Shown here one piece after another: positions 17,313 to 27,403 of a stretch of DNA of 64,000 bases. The notes beneath the pieces are model-generated. The model was not told where the DNA came from, did not search any database, and saw only the letters and a list, made by a program, of their open reading frames with translations. The DNA lies in contig NZ_JAQMUB010000091.1 of the NCBI RefSeq assembly GCF_028330965.1, positions 62,001 through 126,000 of the forward strand, read 5' to 3'. The DNA comes from Oscillatoria sp. CS-180 (GTDB lineage: Bacteria > Cyanobacteriota > Cyanobacteriia > Phormidesmidales > Phormidesmidaceae). Positions within the stretch are counted from its first letter, which is position 1; each line of letters starts with the position of its first letter. The position numbers and the translations under genes are program-made.

Positions 17313-18527
17313 TTAATTTCGACAGAATGACTCTACACAGCGAACAAACATTTCAACCCCGGTTGACAGAGCAGCCTCATCGAAGTCGAAGCGCGGATGG
17401 TGATGTGGATAGGCCAAACTCTTAGCCTGATTGGCTGAGCCCAACAAGAAGTAGCAGCCGGGAACCGCTCTAAGGAAAAAGGACATATCTTCTCCGCCCA
17501 TGGTTTGGCAATCGGGGATAACCTCAGCAGGCGTTTCTGCTACTGATAGTGCGACTGACCGAACGAGATCGGTTACATCTGGATGATTGACAACGGGTGG
17601 ATAAAGCGGATTGTAATCTAACTGGTAGCTCGCACCATGAGATTGGCAAATCCCACCAATAATCTGATCGAGCCGTTGCTCAAAATACCCTTCGTAAGAT
17701 TCGTCGAAGTATCGCACAGTGCCACTGAGGCGAGCCTGATCGGCAATCACATTAACTGCTGAACCTGCGTGTAGTTCGCCTAAGGTAACCACTGCGGATT
17801 TCAGCGGATCAATGTTGCGGGCCACAATAGTCTGAATGGCATTGACGACCTGAGCTGCAACCACGATGGAGTCAACGGTTTGGTGAGGAATTGCCCCGTG
17901 TCCACCCCGTCCCTTAATCGTGCAGTGAAAAAATTCAGTTGCAGCCATTAGTGGACCCGTCCGCACACCAACGGTCCCCAAAGGCAAATTATTCCAAAGA
18001 TGTAGACCAATGATCGCATCGACATCAGGGTTCTCTAAAACCCCCGACTCAATCATGGGTTTGGCTCCTCCGGGTCCCTCTTCTGCGGGTTGAAAAATCA
18101 GTTTGACGGTACCGCAAAAGCTGTGACGGTTCTGAGAAAGATAGTAGGCCGTTCCCAGTGCGATCGCGACATGACCATCATGACCACACGCATGCATCAC
18201 GCCTTCGTGCTGTGAGCGATACTCGACATCATTAAGCTCTTGGATGGGCAAAGCATCCATGTCGGCTCGAATTGCTAGTACAGGACCGGGACGATGCCCC
18301 TTGATTACTGCAACGATCCCTGTTTTTGCAATTCCTGATTGATGCTCAATTCCCCACTCAGTTAACTTTTGACTAATAAAAGTGGCCGTCTGCAACTCGT
18401 TAAAAGCTAACTCAGGTCGCTGATGAATAAGCCGTCGCCAGAGCGTAATCTGCGGCTGTAGTTTCCGGACTTGGAGCCGTACTCCAGTAAGGATAGGAGT
18501 GGAGGTTGGAAAAACCGTTGAAATCAT
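17313..18527 (-). CDS. M20 family metallo-amidohydrolase
   Basis: 404 residues, matching the hippurate/IAA-amino-acid hydrolase group. Seen: LRRLIHQRPELAFNE at the start, ADMDALPIQE with a metal ligand Asp, MHACGHDGHVAIALG with metal-binding Cys and His, QPAEEGPGGAKPMIE with the catalytic Glu, a dimerisation domain from about residue 200 (GRGGHGAIPH), and the last metal-binding His in HHHPRFDFDE. It hydrolyses N-acyl amino acids or similar amides; the substrate is unknown. Start ATG at 18525-18527. Confidence 0.92.
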   Translation of the reverse strand: MISTVFPTSTPILTGVRLQVRKLQPQITLWRRLIHQRPELAFNELQTATFISQKLTEWGIEHQSGIAKTGIVAVIKGHRPGPVLAIRADMDALPIQELNDVEYRSQHEGVMHACGHDGHVAIALGTAYYLSQNRHSFCGTVKLIFQPAEEGPGGAKPMIESGVLENPDVDAIIGLHLWNNLPLGTVGVRTGPLMAATEFFHCTIKGRGGHGAIPHQTVDSIVVAAQVVNAIQTIVARNIDPLKSAVVTLGELHAGSAVNVIADQARLSGTVRYFDESYEGYFEQRLDQIIGGICQSHGASYQLDYNPLYPPVVNHPDVTDLVRSVALSVAETPAEVIPDCQTMGGEDMSFFLRAVPGCYFLLGSANQAKSLAYPHHHPRFDFDEAALSTGVEMFVRCVESFCRN

Positions 18528-19774
18528 TGCTTGGTAAATTGCCTGTGTAATAGGAAAGTAAATCCAGAGTTATATAAATTGCGTGTCTCAAACTCCGTAT
18601 CCGCAGTCCTCTGACTCACGATGGTAGTACTGCGTAGAAAAAGCCACCTTTTTCTCTTACTAACTATTCGTCATTTTCCTTCAGAGAACTTCGCAAACGA
18701 TTACAGCAACTGCGCTCTCGTGCAGAGACGTTTGTCGAAGAGACAAGACCTTGCTTTTCACATTCTTCATTCGTAGATAAGGAGAGCGATTCGCCATTTC
18801 CAGAGCCAGAAATAGCACTCGAACTCTATCAAAAACTCATGCCAAAATGGATCTAAAGCTTAGCCAAGTAGGCATGACTAAAAGCCTGCCGTATAAATTC
18901 AGCAAGTGCCTTGATCATTCATTATTAAAGACATTTGGTGTCATCGGTGTGATCTCAATCTCTTCTGCTAATGAAGTTTTGGAAAAGTAAGCTCAGACTT
19001 CCTGATGGCTGACGAATATTTGACACGCCATTGTAAAGTACTCATGAAGTTTGAGTAAAATCCGGACAATTTTCCTGAAACTTATTGGCAAGCAGATCAA
19101 TTTTGAACACACTCGTGTTTACGCAGTTCTATTCGTTCGATAAGAGCCGCTCTTCTTCCTGGATAAGATTCTTGATTCTTTTGATTTCATTCATTAACGC
19201 TATTTATCTCTTCTCGCTAAATACTGGTCCGGCAGTCGCAGATATCAAACAAACAGGCTGCCCTCAAACGAGTCTCTAGAGATATTTCGGAGTATCTGCT
19301 TCTCTAACCAAAAATCGCGATTTGAAGCAGCTTTCTTCTGTCGTAGCTGCTGTTAGATAGAATTTGATGTGGCGGCTTAAACCACTGCTGATATAGCCAT
19401 GATCAGTTCCGTCAGGACAGGACGGCGAGCCATCGGGCGAGGCCTTCAGCGCCCGATGCTATTGGGGATACAAGCCTAGACGATGAGAGCCATACCTTGA
19501 AGATATCCACCCCACGCTTGAAAAGACGTTTCTATCTTGCGGCAGTGGTGCTAGAGCGAATTTGAGGCCCGTTCTCCAAGTCCATCAGCCAGTCTGAGTC
19601 AAAGTCTTAGTCATAGTTCTTAACATGGCTGAAGTTACGGCGAGGCGATCGATAGGATAATAGACAGTCCTTCTGCCGGTGGATGTGTGCGCTAAGTCGC
19701 CTGTGCCCGAGTTGGTTAGGTCAGCGATCGCTCACCACACCGTATTTAAGACCACTATTTAAGAGGAAAAAGCT
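18528..19774. other. 1.25-kb gene-poor region with a repeat copy and an ORF relic
   Basis: No intact gene is supported. At about 18620-18856 a start-less frame encodes ELRKRLQQLRSRAETFVEE and ends with ELYQKLMPKWI and a stop, which reads like the C-terminal end of a decayed helical protein. An inverted copy of the dispersed hairpin repeat lies at about 19405-19482. The last 150 bases lead into hemL and must contain its promoter. Confidence 0.5.
19405..19482 (-). repeat. Dispersed hairpin-rich intergenic repeat, copy D (inverted)
   Basis: Read on the minus strand it gives CCAATAGCATCGGGCG, a hairpin closed by CGCCCGATG, and then GCTCGCCGTCCTGTCCTGAC and GGAAC. This aligns with copies at 10580, 21390 and 63010. 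The hairpin arms differ in sequence from the other copies but still pair, suggesting that the structure is what is kept. Confidence 0.6.
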
Positions 19775-21076
19775 TTGGTTAGCACTGCCCCATTAAGAAC
19801 GACTCGATCAGAAGAAATCTTCTCCGCTGCTCAACATCTAATGCCGGGTGGAGTTAGCTCTCCCGTTCGTGCCTTTAAATCCGTTGGCGGGCAACCCATC
19901 GTATTTGATCGGGTTAAGGGCGCTTACATTTGGGACGTAGATAACAATCAATACATCGACTATGTGGGCACTTGGGGACCTGCTATTTGCGGTCATGCCC
20001 ATCCTGAAGTCCTACAAGCACTATCTTCGGCACTTGAAAAGGGCACCAGTTTTGGGGCACCTTGTTATCTCGAAAATGTTTTGGCCGAAATGGTCATCAA
20101 TGCCGTTCCCAGCATTGAAATGGTCCGATTTGTGAATTCGGGAACTGAAGCCTGTATGGCTGTTCTGCGCCTGATGCGAGCATTTACAGGTCGTGACAAG
20201 ATTATCAAGTTTGAAGGCAACTACCACGGCCACGCCGATATGTTTTTGGTGAAAGCTGGATCAGGGGTTGCCACCCTGGGTTTACCAGATTCTCCTGGTG
20301 TACCCAAGTCAGCGACGCAAAGCACTTTGACAGCTCCCTACAATGATCCAGAAGCCGTTAAGAAGCTACTTGAGGACAATCCAGGAGAAATTGCTGGCGT
20401 TATTCTAGAGCCTATCGTCGGCAACTCTGGTTTTGTTCCCCCTGAGCCTGGATTTCTAGAGGGCTTGCGAGAATTGACTCGCGAGCACGATACACTTCTG
20501 GTTTTCGATGAAGTGATGACGGGTTTTCGGATTGCATACGGTGGCGTACAGGACAAATTTGGAGTCACGCCCGATCTGACTACGCTAGGCAAAATTATTG
20601 GGGGTGGGCTTCCGGTTGGTGCTTACGGTGGGCGTCGAGACATTATGGAGATGATTGCTCCAGCAGGCCCTGTTTATCAGGCAGGTACGCTATCGGGAAA
20701 TCCTCTTGCGATGACCGCTGGCATCAAAACGCTGGAAATTCTTCAGCGTCCTGGCACCTATGAGCAACTAGAGGCGAGCACTAAAAAGCTGATTGACGGT
20801 TTGCTGTCAGCTGCTCGTGATACAGGACATACCGTTTGTGGTGGCAACATCAGCGGTATGTTTGGCCTGTTTTTCACAGAAGGTCCTGTCCGCAACTATG
20901 AGGATGCTAAGCAAGCGGACACGACTAAGTTCAGCCGTTTTCATCGCGGTATGTTGGAAGAGGGTGTCTATCTAGCCCCCTCTCAATACGAGGCTGGATT
21001 TACTTCTCTAGCTCACACTGACGAAGACATTGAGAAGACGATCGCTGCTGCCCGTAAGGTCCTCGCTGATCTGTAA
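19775..21076 (+). CDS. hemL: Glutamate-1-semialdehyde 2,1-aminomutase
   Basis: 433 residues, full length. It converts glutamate-1-semialdehyde to 5-aminolevulinate for haem and chlorophyll, using pyridoxamine phosphate. Seen: [34 protein letters not shown], the gating [40 protein letters not shown] and the PLP-Lys motif [19 protein letters not shown]. The start is TTG at 19775-19777: the first residues ([19 protein letters not shown]) match the family N-terminus, an AGAGGAAA ribosome-binding site is 6-8 bp upstream, and no ATG or GTG gives a comparable start. Confidence 0.96.
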   Translation: MVSTAPLRTTRSEEIFSAAQHLMPGGVSSPVRAFKSVGGQPIVFDRVKGAYIWDVDNNQYIDYVGTWGPAICGHAHPEVLQALSSALEKGTSFGAPCYLENVLAEMVINAVPSIEMVRFVNSGTEACMAVLRLMRAFTGRDKIIKFEGNYHGHADMFLVKAGSGVATLGLPDSPGVPKSATQSTLTAPYNDPEAVKKLLEDNPGEIAGVILEPIVGNSGFVPPEPGFLEGLRELTREHDTLLVFDEVMTGFRIAYGGVQDKFGVTPDLTTLGKIIGGGLPVGAYGGRRDIMEMIAPAGPVYQAGTLSGNPLAMTAGIKTLEILQRPGTYEQLEASTKKLIDGLLSAARDTGHTVCGGNISGMFGLFFTEGPVRNYEDAKQADTTKFSRFHRGMLEEGVYLAPSQYEAGFTSLAHTDEDIEKTIAAARKVLADL

Positions 21077-21113
21077 TCGCGATCACTTTTCACCGTTTAA
21101 TAGCGTTAATGAT

Positions 21114-21154
21114 GTCATCGCCTCGGCAACCCTTCCGGGGCGATGACGTTTTAT
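21114..21154 (+). terminator. Rho-independent terminator of hemL
   Basis: GTCATCGCCTCGG pairs with CCGGGGCGATGAC (one G-T wobble) around an 8-base loop and is followed by GTTTTAT. It starts about 38 bp after the hemL stop codon. Confidence 0.8.
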
Positions 21155-21249
21155 AGATTCAGTCCTCTAGTGGTCTGCCGATTCTGAAATTATGAGTGAT
21201 TATCTCCGCAAGTGCTGAGACAGACCATACGTTGCTCTAGCAAATCGCG

Positions 21250-21372
21250 TGCATTCGCCCTTTAAATCCCCGATTCTAGGGGACTTCCGGAGATTTGGCT
21301 CCCATAGAATGGGGGCTGAAGGGCCCAAAGCAGTCAGCCTCAACTAAACTGCAAGATTTGGATTGACTCACA
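21250..21372 (-). repeat. MITE-like element, second copy (inverted, one end degenerate)
   Basis: On the minus strand the segment starts near GAGTCAATCCAAATCTTGCA and ends near GGGCGAATGCA. It aligns along its length with the element at 3915-4057. The outer inverted repeat expected at about 21245 is not recognisable. It lies between convergent hemL and LysR genes, directly next to a copy of the other repeat family. Confidence 0.55.
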
Positions 21373-21389
21373 ATTTTGAGCTTGACGCT

Positions 21390-21477
21390 GCACTAGGCGT
21401 CTACATCGAGTAGCCTCCGGACCCTCAGCTTAGTGCCCAGATGACTTGCCGCCTTGTCCTATCAAAACGGGCGACGG
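21390..21477 (+). repeat. Dispersed hairpin-rich intergenic repeat, copy B
   Basis: Contains GAGTAGCCTCCGGACC, then GATGACTTGCCGCCTTGTCC and AAAACGGGCGACGG, aligning with copies at 10580, 19405 (inverted) and 63010. It lies 17 bp after the MITE-like copy and ends about 45 bp before the stop codon of the LysR gene. Confidence 0.6.
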
Positions 21478-21520
21478 CGATATTGTCGATGGCCTTATGC
21501 TCCTGCCTCTTGCAAGAGCA

Positions 21521-22420
21521 TCAATCCTCTAGGTATTGCTGCAAGGTTTGGAGAAAAGCGAATACGCTGGGTGGATGCAGCGCTGCTGCTAGCAAGATGG
21601 CAGCGATCGTTCGCTCTAAAGGAGAGGGAAGCTGGACGACTCCCACACCCGGAGGAACAGGGTGGGCAGAGAGAGACGGGATAATCGCGGCTCCCAAACC
21701 CTGCGCGACCATGCTGAGAATGGTACTAGTTTCTCGGAACTGATACTGCGGCTTGAAATCAAACCCCGCTTCACGAAAGTAGGTGTGCACGTTGACAAAG
21801 CAGCTATTGTCTTCAGGGTATGTCATTAGTGGCAAGGTAGTCACCTGCTCCCAAGTCAACGTTGACCCAGACGTTTGAACATCAGGAGGAAGCAACACCC
21901 AGAAAGGATCGCGCATCAATTCGTAGGTCTCAAAATCAGGTCCTGTTGGTAAAAAAGTAATGCCAATGTCCGCTTTACCATCTCGAATTTGCTGCTCGAC
22001 CTGATCAAAGTCGTAGTGTTCAAGCATCGTCACTGCGATCGCAGGATGTCGCTCTCGAAACTGGGCGACAATCGGAGGGAGCAAATTAGCCGCAGCTCCC
22101 CTAAAAGTCGAAATTCGCACTTCTCCACCATGCAATCCTTTGTGCAAATTAGCGGTCTGCTGCATTTGCGTCAGGAGATGCAGCACTTCCTCAGCTTGTT
22201 GAGCAACGGCTTTGCCTGCTGGCGTCAGCTGCGCACCATGGCGACCTCTGACCAGGAGAATAATCCCCAATTCGTCCTCCAGTGTAGAGATAGCGTGACT
22301 GACGGTTGGCTGAGTGAGTCCTAATTGCAGAGCTGCTTCGCCAAAGCTACCAAACCTGGCTACGGCAACTAATGCTCGGATTTGAGAAAGCCTAGGACCC
22401 GATTGCTGCCCTTTACTCAT
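21521..22420 (-). CDS. LysR family transcriptional regulator
   Basis: 299 residues, typical length. N-terminal HTH: SQIRALVAVARFGSFGEAAL, then LGLTQPTVSHAISTLEDELG and LLVRGRHGAQLTPAGK. The effector domain from about residue 95 (GGEVRISTFRGAAANLLPPI) contains the usual DIGITFLP strand. The inducer and targets are unknown. The GNAT gene lies 17 bp upstream on the same strand, so LysR is probably the second gene of that unit. Start ATG at 22418-22420. Confidence 0.93.
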   Translation of the reverse strand: MSKGQQSGPRLSQIRALVAVARFGSFGEAALQLGLTQPTVSHAISTLEDELGIILLVRGRHGAQLTPAGKAVAQQAEEVLHLLTQMQQTANLHKGLHGGEVRISTFRGAAANLLPPIVAQFRERHPAIAVTMLEHYDFDQVEQQIRDGKADIGITFLPTGPDFETYELMRDPFWVLLPPDVQTSGSTLTWEQVTTLPLMTYPEDNSCFVNVHTYFREAGFDFKPQYQFRETSTILSMVAQGLGAAIIPSLSAHPVPPGVGVVQLPSPLERTIAAILLAAALHPPSVFAFLQTLQQYLED

Positions 22421-22437
22421 CTCCTCACGCCTATCTA

Positions 22438-23289
22438 TTACCCCAATTCAAAAGTCGTAACCCCAAAAATACGCTCTGTAGGTAGCTCTGGTATCTGCGG
22501 CATATACATTCTAGCGGTCTCAAACATGCTTTTGAGGTGATGTCTGCGAGCCAGCATGACAGCGGCAGTATTCACTTCGGGAACATCAAGATAGAAAGAA
22601 TCGCCAGTGGGAATTTGAGCTTTGAGCGTCTGAAAAATGTCTTCTGCAAAATCAGGCGTATCAGCAAACAAAGGACCAATCTTATAGCCCTGACGACAAG
22701 GTCGCAGAACGCCATATCCGGCTAGCTTATCTTGATGCAACAAACCAATAGCGTAATGCTCAGGTTGCGCCAGCCAATCGTGAATGAACTGAGCCCGATC
22801 GCCGATAAAAAAGGCGCGATCATAGGCAATAACCGCCTCGACTGGATAAGAGGCTAGTGGTATCACACGAGAGGACACGTTGGCAGTAGAGTTCTGTCCA
22901 CGAGTGCCCACATATCGAATATTGCGGTAGGCCAGCTTAAAACCCGATTTAAGGTAGTTACTTTGCTGAGCAACAACACCATCTAAACCGATGATTCGGC
23001 CTTTGAGAGACTGCAATGCGGCCTGCCAGATTTGCCACCCATATCCCTGTCCTCGGAATTCAGGTTTGACGATGTAGAAGCCAATGAAGCCAAACTCAGC
23101 CCCATACTTAACGGCTGAAATAGATGCGATTGGTTCCCCATCTAGAAATCCCATCAAAAAGCCATCAGGGTCTGCGACATAAAAGCAATGAGCATCCCGC
23201 AAACCAGGGTTCCAGCCTTCATCAGCGGCCCATGCGATCGCCTTTTCAAGATCACCGGAAGACATCTTTTTGATCACGTAATCTGACAT
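22438..23289 (-). CDS. GNAT family N-acetyltransferase (YitH-like two-domain type)
   Basis: 283 residues. The N-terminal GNAT fold (about 1-140) has the acetyl-CoA motif VKPEFRGQGYGWQIWQAAL preceded by GFIGFYIV. A C-terminal half (from about 150, YDRAFFIGDRAQFIHDWLAQ and AGYGVLRPCRQGYKIGPLFA) matches the second domain of YitH/GNAT_acetyltr_18 proteins. The substrate is unknown. It is followed after 17 bp by the LysR gene. Confidence 0.85.
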   Translation of the reverse strand: MSDYVIKKMSSGDLEKAIAWAADEGWNPGLRDAHCFYVADPDGFLMGFLDGEPIASISAVKYGAEFGFIGFYIVKPEFRGQGYGWQIWQAALQSLKGRIIGLDGVVAQQSNYLKSGFKLAYRNIRYVGTRGQNSTANVSSRVIPLASYPVEAVIAYDRAFFIGDRAQFIHDWLAQPEHYAIGLLHQDKLAGYGVLRPCRQGYKIGPLFADTPDFAEDIFQTLKAQIPTGDSFYLDVPEVNTAAVMLARRHHLKSMFETARMYMPQIPELPTERIFGVTTFELG

Positions 23290-24546
23290 GAGGTTATTGA
23301 TCAGTAAAAGGAGGAAAGCAAACGTTAGTTTATGACAGAAATCTCACAGACCTTCAAAATCAGAAAGAAAAAGTTCACATGTAATGATGAACAAGGTCTA
23401 AAGAAGTTTACCAAAGCTTACTGATGTCCCTTTTCAACAATTAGAGAGTTGCCTTAAAAGCATATCAATGTTACGGTGTCGTATTTTGTTTGGGAATTTA
23501 GGCAGATTTTTTGCTGAAAATAGTGAGCGATCGAACTCAATGGAATAGAAAAAGCTGATTCGATACTATCCGCTCTAGCAGAAAACATCCCATGCTTGTA
23601 TTCTTCTTGAATTGATAGAGAAGCTTGTGGTAAATAGGCACCAACCACACCCATGGAAAAATCATTTTCTCGGGCCATGCCAACTTGAGAGGCTTTTCAG
23701 AATACAAAATTTCAAGAATCCAAAGCAGCGTTCACGGCACGGACAAGTCTGTTGACTAAAAGTTTGACTCATGTCCACAAACGGTCTTGCTTATATATAT
23801 TGGCAACTCAACCAAGTGCTATGGCTAATGGATGCCCTATACTATTTGGCTGGCAAAGGCTGCTAGCCTTTCAAACGAATCCAAACAGGAAAAAAACTTG
23901 AGATATTTACCAAATCTTGACGAAAGAAACACAAGCATTGAGATGTCACAAGTGTACGGGCTTATCACAGCCGACTGATAACTGAGAGGATATTTTTCCA
24001 GCAGGATTCCAGAGCGTTTCTGAATCACCCTCAACAGTGGACTTATGCAATCTGACTGACAGATATTAAGGTCGATAGCACATCCGCTATACGTATACTC
24101 TCTTACATAATATATTGACTAGCCAGCGAGATAAATTGGGTCTCCTGCGATTATGTAAAGAAGTTTCCCATCAACCCTATTGCCTCAAAGCTGACCATGG
24201 GAATACTCTTTCCGCAATCTCATGAAATAGTTTTAGTAAGGTCATCTACAATGCAGAGCTACCGTTTGCGAATCCAACTACCATTTTATGCAAGTTTGTC
24301 TTTCTCTGATGTTTATAGTTCTCACTTAGACGTATAATTTCTAATACAATTTGAGTGCTCAGTTTTGAAATGAATGAATATAATACGGTTGGTTCGCCCA
24401 TGAATATATCACCGTATTCTTGGCTAGACATCTAAAAGTGTCTTTCTATGATCTGCTAGAGATTTCATGCATTCAATAGCTGACAAGCAACCGCAACATA
24501 CTTCTATTTCTTTGATGACAGCTGTGACGGAGAGGTTTCCTAACCG
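23290..24546. other. 1.26-kb AT-rich gene-poor region
   Basis: No convincing gene. The longest frames (for example 23454-23678 on the minus strand, 74 codons) resemble nothing known and have no clear ribosome-binding site. The DNA is visibly AT-richer than the surroundings. The promoter of the cyAbrB gene must lie near the right end. Confidence 0.45.
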
Positions 24547-24930
24547 ATGACAAGTACGAAAACAGATGCGCTAACGGGTAAGGCGTTACTACAGAGAGTG
24601 AAAGATCTGTCTCACCTGACTAAGCGTGAAAAAGCTAGAGAGTGCGGCTACTACACTACAACCAAAGACGGCCAAATCCGAGTCGATGTGACAGGTTTCT
24701 ATGATGCTTTGTTAGAAGCCAGGGGTATTCAACTCGATCCTGAGAAGGGGAAAGATGGTCGTGGGCGCGAACCAACCTATCGAGTTAGCGTTCATAAAAA
24801 CGGCCAAATTGTTATTGGCTCCACTTACACTGATGAAATGGGATTAAAACCAGGAGACGAGTTTGAAATCAAGCTCGGTTATAAACATATCCACTTGATT
24901 CAGCTGGATGATGATGTTGAGCCTGAATAA
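24547..24930 (+). CDS. AbrB-like transcriptional regulator (cyAbrB/CalA type)
   Basis: 127 residues. The cyanobacterial clade puts the AbrB-type swapped-hairpin DNA-binding domain at the C-terminus, here about residues 78-122 (YRVSVHKNGQIVIGSTY, MGLKPGDEFEIKLGYKHIHL). The N-terminal part (LLQRVKDLSHLTKREKAREC and GYYTTTKDGQ) is also typical. Members regulate carbon and nitrogen metabolism genes, hydrogenase and cell differentiation. Start ATG at 24547. It is a single-gene unit flanked by gaps on both sides. Confidence 0.93.
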   Translation: MTSTKTDALTGKALLQRVKDLSHLTKREKARECGYYTTTKDGQIRVDVTGFYDALLEARGIQLDPEKGKDGRGREPTYRVSVHKNGQIVIGSTYTDEMGLKPGDEFEIKLGYKHIHLIQLDDDVEPE

Positions 24931-25331
24931 GTAATCATTTTCCACAGCTGTTGAGATTCTTACCACAGTTGTTGGTCGGTTAGGGCTTCGCTTGCTCATG
25001 AAGCACGGTAGTCTATTCCTAGAGTTTTGACAAAAAGAGCCAGATGGTTTCTGAGTATTTCTCTACTGTGGAAATCTAGCCCTGTTGAAGGCGATAATTA
25101 CCTGACTTCCCCATATGTTCTTCAGTTTCGGAGGTCAGGTTTGTCGTCTATAAAATTCTTCGCGAACGTAAACCGTCATTTATATTGGCCTTGGTAAGGA
25201 TATACTACTTGGGTGTTCCCTCGGTGTCGAAGAGACACAATTTTCAATCGTGGGTCAGCATTTTTATCGCAGCAGAGATTGATGACGGGTCGATGGCATT
25301 TTGCTGAGTGATCTAAAAGGAAATAGATTTG
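24931..25331. other. Intergenic gap with a weak hairpin
   Basis: About 400 bases without a gene. CCTGACTTCC (about 25101) and GGAGGTCAGG (about 25130) form a 9 of 10 bp stem followed by TTTG, possibly a terminator for the cyAbrB gene although it is 170 bp downstream. Confidence 0.35.
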
Positions 25332-26168
25332 ATGGCTCATCAAGCGGAGACTTTGCTAATCATACTGACCTTTTTTCTAGTATGGGTTGGTATTTGGGGA
25401 GCGATCGCTTTTCCTCTCTTCAAAAAGTTCGAATGGCGTCCATTCCAAAAAACGTCTCCAGACCAGAAAATATTTCTACTGCTTCCTCTTTATGGATTAG
25501 CTCCTTGTGTTATTTGGGGTGCCAATCGCCTGCTTGCTCAGTCGTGGCGGGACATTGGCATACAGTTCGATTTAGCTAGTTTGCGATCGCTGTTCCTGGG
25601 TCTAGGTGTTGCGATCGCAGGCTTATTTCTCATGCTGTGGTTCAAGAGACTGATTCGTCTGATTTCTTTTAATCAAGGGGGTAGCAGCAGTACTTCAGCC
25701 CAGATAACGCCACGAACTGTCTTAGTCGCAACGGGTCTTTTGCTACTAAGCCTTTGGATCGGTGGAGTCGAAGAACTGGTTTTTAGAGGGTGGATGCAGA
25801 CTCAACTGGAAACCGCATTTGCCCCTTGGATAGCGGCTACCTTAGGAAGTTTTGTATTTGCTGCTGCTCATTTGGTTTGGGATGATCGCCTCGGGTTGTG
25901 GCAACAGCCCGGTCTCTTTTTGTTAGGTTGGGTGCTCGTTGTTGCCCGTTGGGCCAACGATGGCAATTTAGCCTTAGCCTGGGGCCTTCATGCAGGATGG
26001 GTTTGGAGTCTTGCTGTGATCAGTGAGTACCTGCACCCTCAGCCAGTGGATCAAAAACCCATATGGCTGACCGGGCGGGCAGAACAGCCCCTAACTGACG
26101 TCTGGGATTTACTGCTGCTAGGTGGAACTGCTGGCCTAGTTTGGCAACTTTCCAGATCACTGGCTTAG
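25332..26168 (+). CDS. CPBP family intramembrane glutamic endopeptidase
   Basis: 278 residues with about seven hydrophobic segments. The Abi/CPBP motifs are present: EELVFRGWMQTQL (EExxxR) in one helix, FVFAAAHLVWD (FxxxH) in the next and a later helix with GLHAGWVWS carrying the last His. Members process or quench prenylated or membrane substrates. The start was set at ATG 25332 because the upstream in-frame codon is TTG. The end overlaps the convergent cbiET gene by 4 bp. Confidence 0.9.
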   Translation: MAHQAETLLIILTFFLVWVGIWGAIAFPLFKKFEWRPFQKTSPDQKIFLLLPLYGLAPCVIWGANRLLAQSWRDIGIQFDLASLRSLFLGLGVAIAGLFLMLWFKRLIRLISFNQGGSSSTSAQITPRTVLVATGLLLLSLWIGGVEELVFRGWMQTQLETAFAPWIAATLGSFVFAAAHLVWDDRLGLWQQPGLFLLGWVLVVARWANDGNLALAWGLHAGWVWSLAVISEYLHPQPVDQKPIWLTGRAEQPLTDVWDLLLLGGTAGLVWQLSRSLA

Positions 26169-27403
26169 AGGCCTTTATGGGATAGACAGACCAAGATAAC
26201 TGGGTTGAGAGGCGTCCAGCGTGTCAATGCTCCAACGGCTACAGACCGGGAAAGCGCAACTTGCAGATAGTTGCCCTGCCACTCGTTCTGAAGCTGCAAC
26301 CAGCGGGTCATCTCTGACATATTTTCCAAGGTTGCTAGGGCCACAACAATGTGGCCTTTCGATCTCAATCGTTGAGCGCAATAGTCAAGAATTGCGGTAA
26401 GGTGCTGGCCACTTCCCCCCACAAAAACTCGATGGGGATCGGGAAGTTCTCCCAGGCACTCAGGAGCTTGACCCCGGACAATCCTAATGTTCTCGATGTC
26501 GAAGCGCTGAGCGTTTTGGCAAATCAGCTCGCATCCCATAGCCGTTTTTTCGATCGCCCAAACATTCCCTTGGGGAACCAAACGAGCCGTTTCAATGCTC
26601 ACGCTGCCTGTGCCCGCTCCAATATCCCAAACAGTGTGATTGGGATGTAAACCGAGTGCTGCTAGAACTTGAACTCGGACTTCTCGCTTTGTCATGAGTC
26701 CTGGACGGTCTTGAAAACTGAGAAACGCTGAATCAGGAATACCGAAAACAGGGAGATCAGCAGGTAGTGATTGTGGCTCGACTCGCTGGAGGATCACCAC
26801 ATTGAGCGGTCGTACGGTCATCTGCTGAGCCACTTCAAGGGATAGGACTTGAACGCGCTCATCCATCCCGCCTAAATTCTCACATATCCAAATGCGATAG
26901 GGGGTTGGCAAGGCTAAGGAGCGGACAAGGCGAGCGATCGCACTTGGGGTATTCACACCATCTGTCAACACGCCAATCAGAGCAGATCCCCGCTTGAGTG
27001 CCTGTTCCAAACGATCAAGAGATCGACCATGGGCGCTCACTAAACAAGCATTTTGCCAAGGTAATTTGACCCGGTTGAACGCTAGCTGCAGAGAACTCAC
27101 ATGGGGATGAAACGTTATGGCATCGGCAGGCAAAGCCTGTAATAGCTGCCGACCTAAGCCAAAAAATAGAGGATCGCCGGAGGTTAAAACAGCAATGATG
27201 CCTCCTTGATCCTGCTGCAAATAATCCTGTAGCCGAGTTTCTAAATCAGCAATCGGCCAACGTTGAGCGGAGTGATGGGGAAAATAGCTGAGGTGGCGAT
27301 CGCTACCGGCTAAAACGACTGCTTGTTCAATAATGTCAAGCACTTCAGCCGGTAGACCACAAGCCCCCTCTAGGCCGATCCCAATAACCTGAATAGGCGT
27401 CAC
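26165..27403 (-). CDS. cobL: Precorrin-6Y C5,15-methyltransferase (decarboxylating), CbiE-CbiT fusion
   Basis: 412 residues. The N-terminal CbiE part (VIGIGLEGACGLPAEVLDII, LTSGDPLFFGLGRQLLQAL) methylates the corrin ring. The C-terminal CbiT part (VWDIGAGTGSVSIETARLV) methylates C15 and decarboxylates the acetate side chain. The start is GTG at 27401-27403: the longer frame upstream is non-family sequence read through cobH, and GTG overlaps the cobH stop as GTGA, implying translational coupling. Part of vitamin B12 (pseudocobalamin) synthesis. Confidence 0.94.
   Translation of the reverse strand: MTPIQVIGIGLEGACGLPAEVLDIIEQAVVLAGSDRHLSYFPHHSAQRWPIADLETRLQDYLQQDQGGIIAVLTSGDPLFFGLGRQLLQALPADAITFHPHVSSLQLAFNRVKLPWQNACLVSAHGRSLDRLEQALKRGSALIGVLTDGVNTPSAIARLVRSLALPTPYRIWICENLGGMDERVQVLSLEVAQQMTVRPLNVVILQRVEPQSLPADLPVFGIPDSAFLSFQDRPGLMTKREVRVQVLAALGLHPNHTVWDIGAGTGSVSIETARLVPQGNVWAIEKTAMGCELICQNAQRFDIENIRIVRGQAPECLGELPDPHRVFVGGSGQHLTAILDYCAQRLRSKGHIVVALATLENMSEMTRWLQLQNEWQGNYLQVALSRSVAVGALTRWTPLNPVILVCLSHKGL

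Noticed and set aside
19085-19279. 64-codon plus frame with a hydrophobic segment in the gap before hemL
   Set aside because: No ribosome-binding site and no family resemblance; the hydrophobic stretch is explained by AT-rich DNA.
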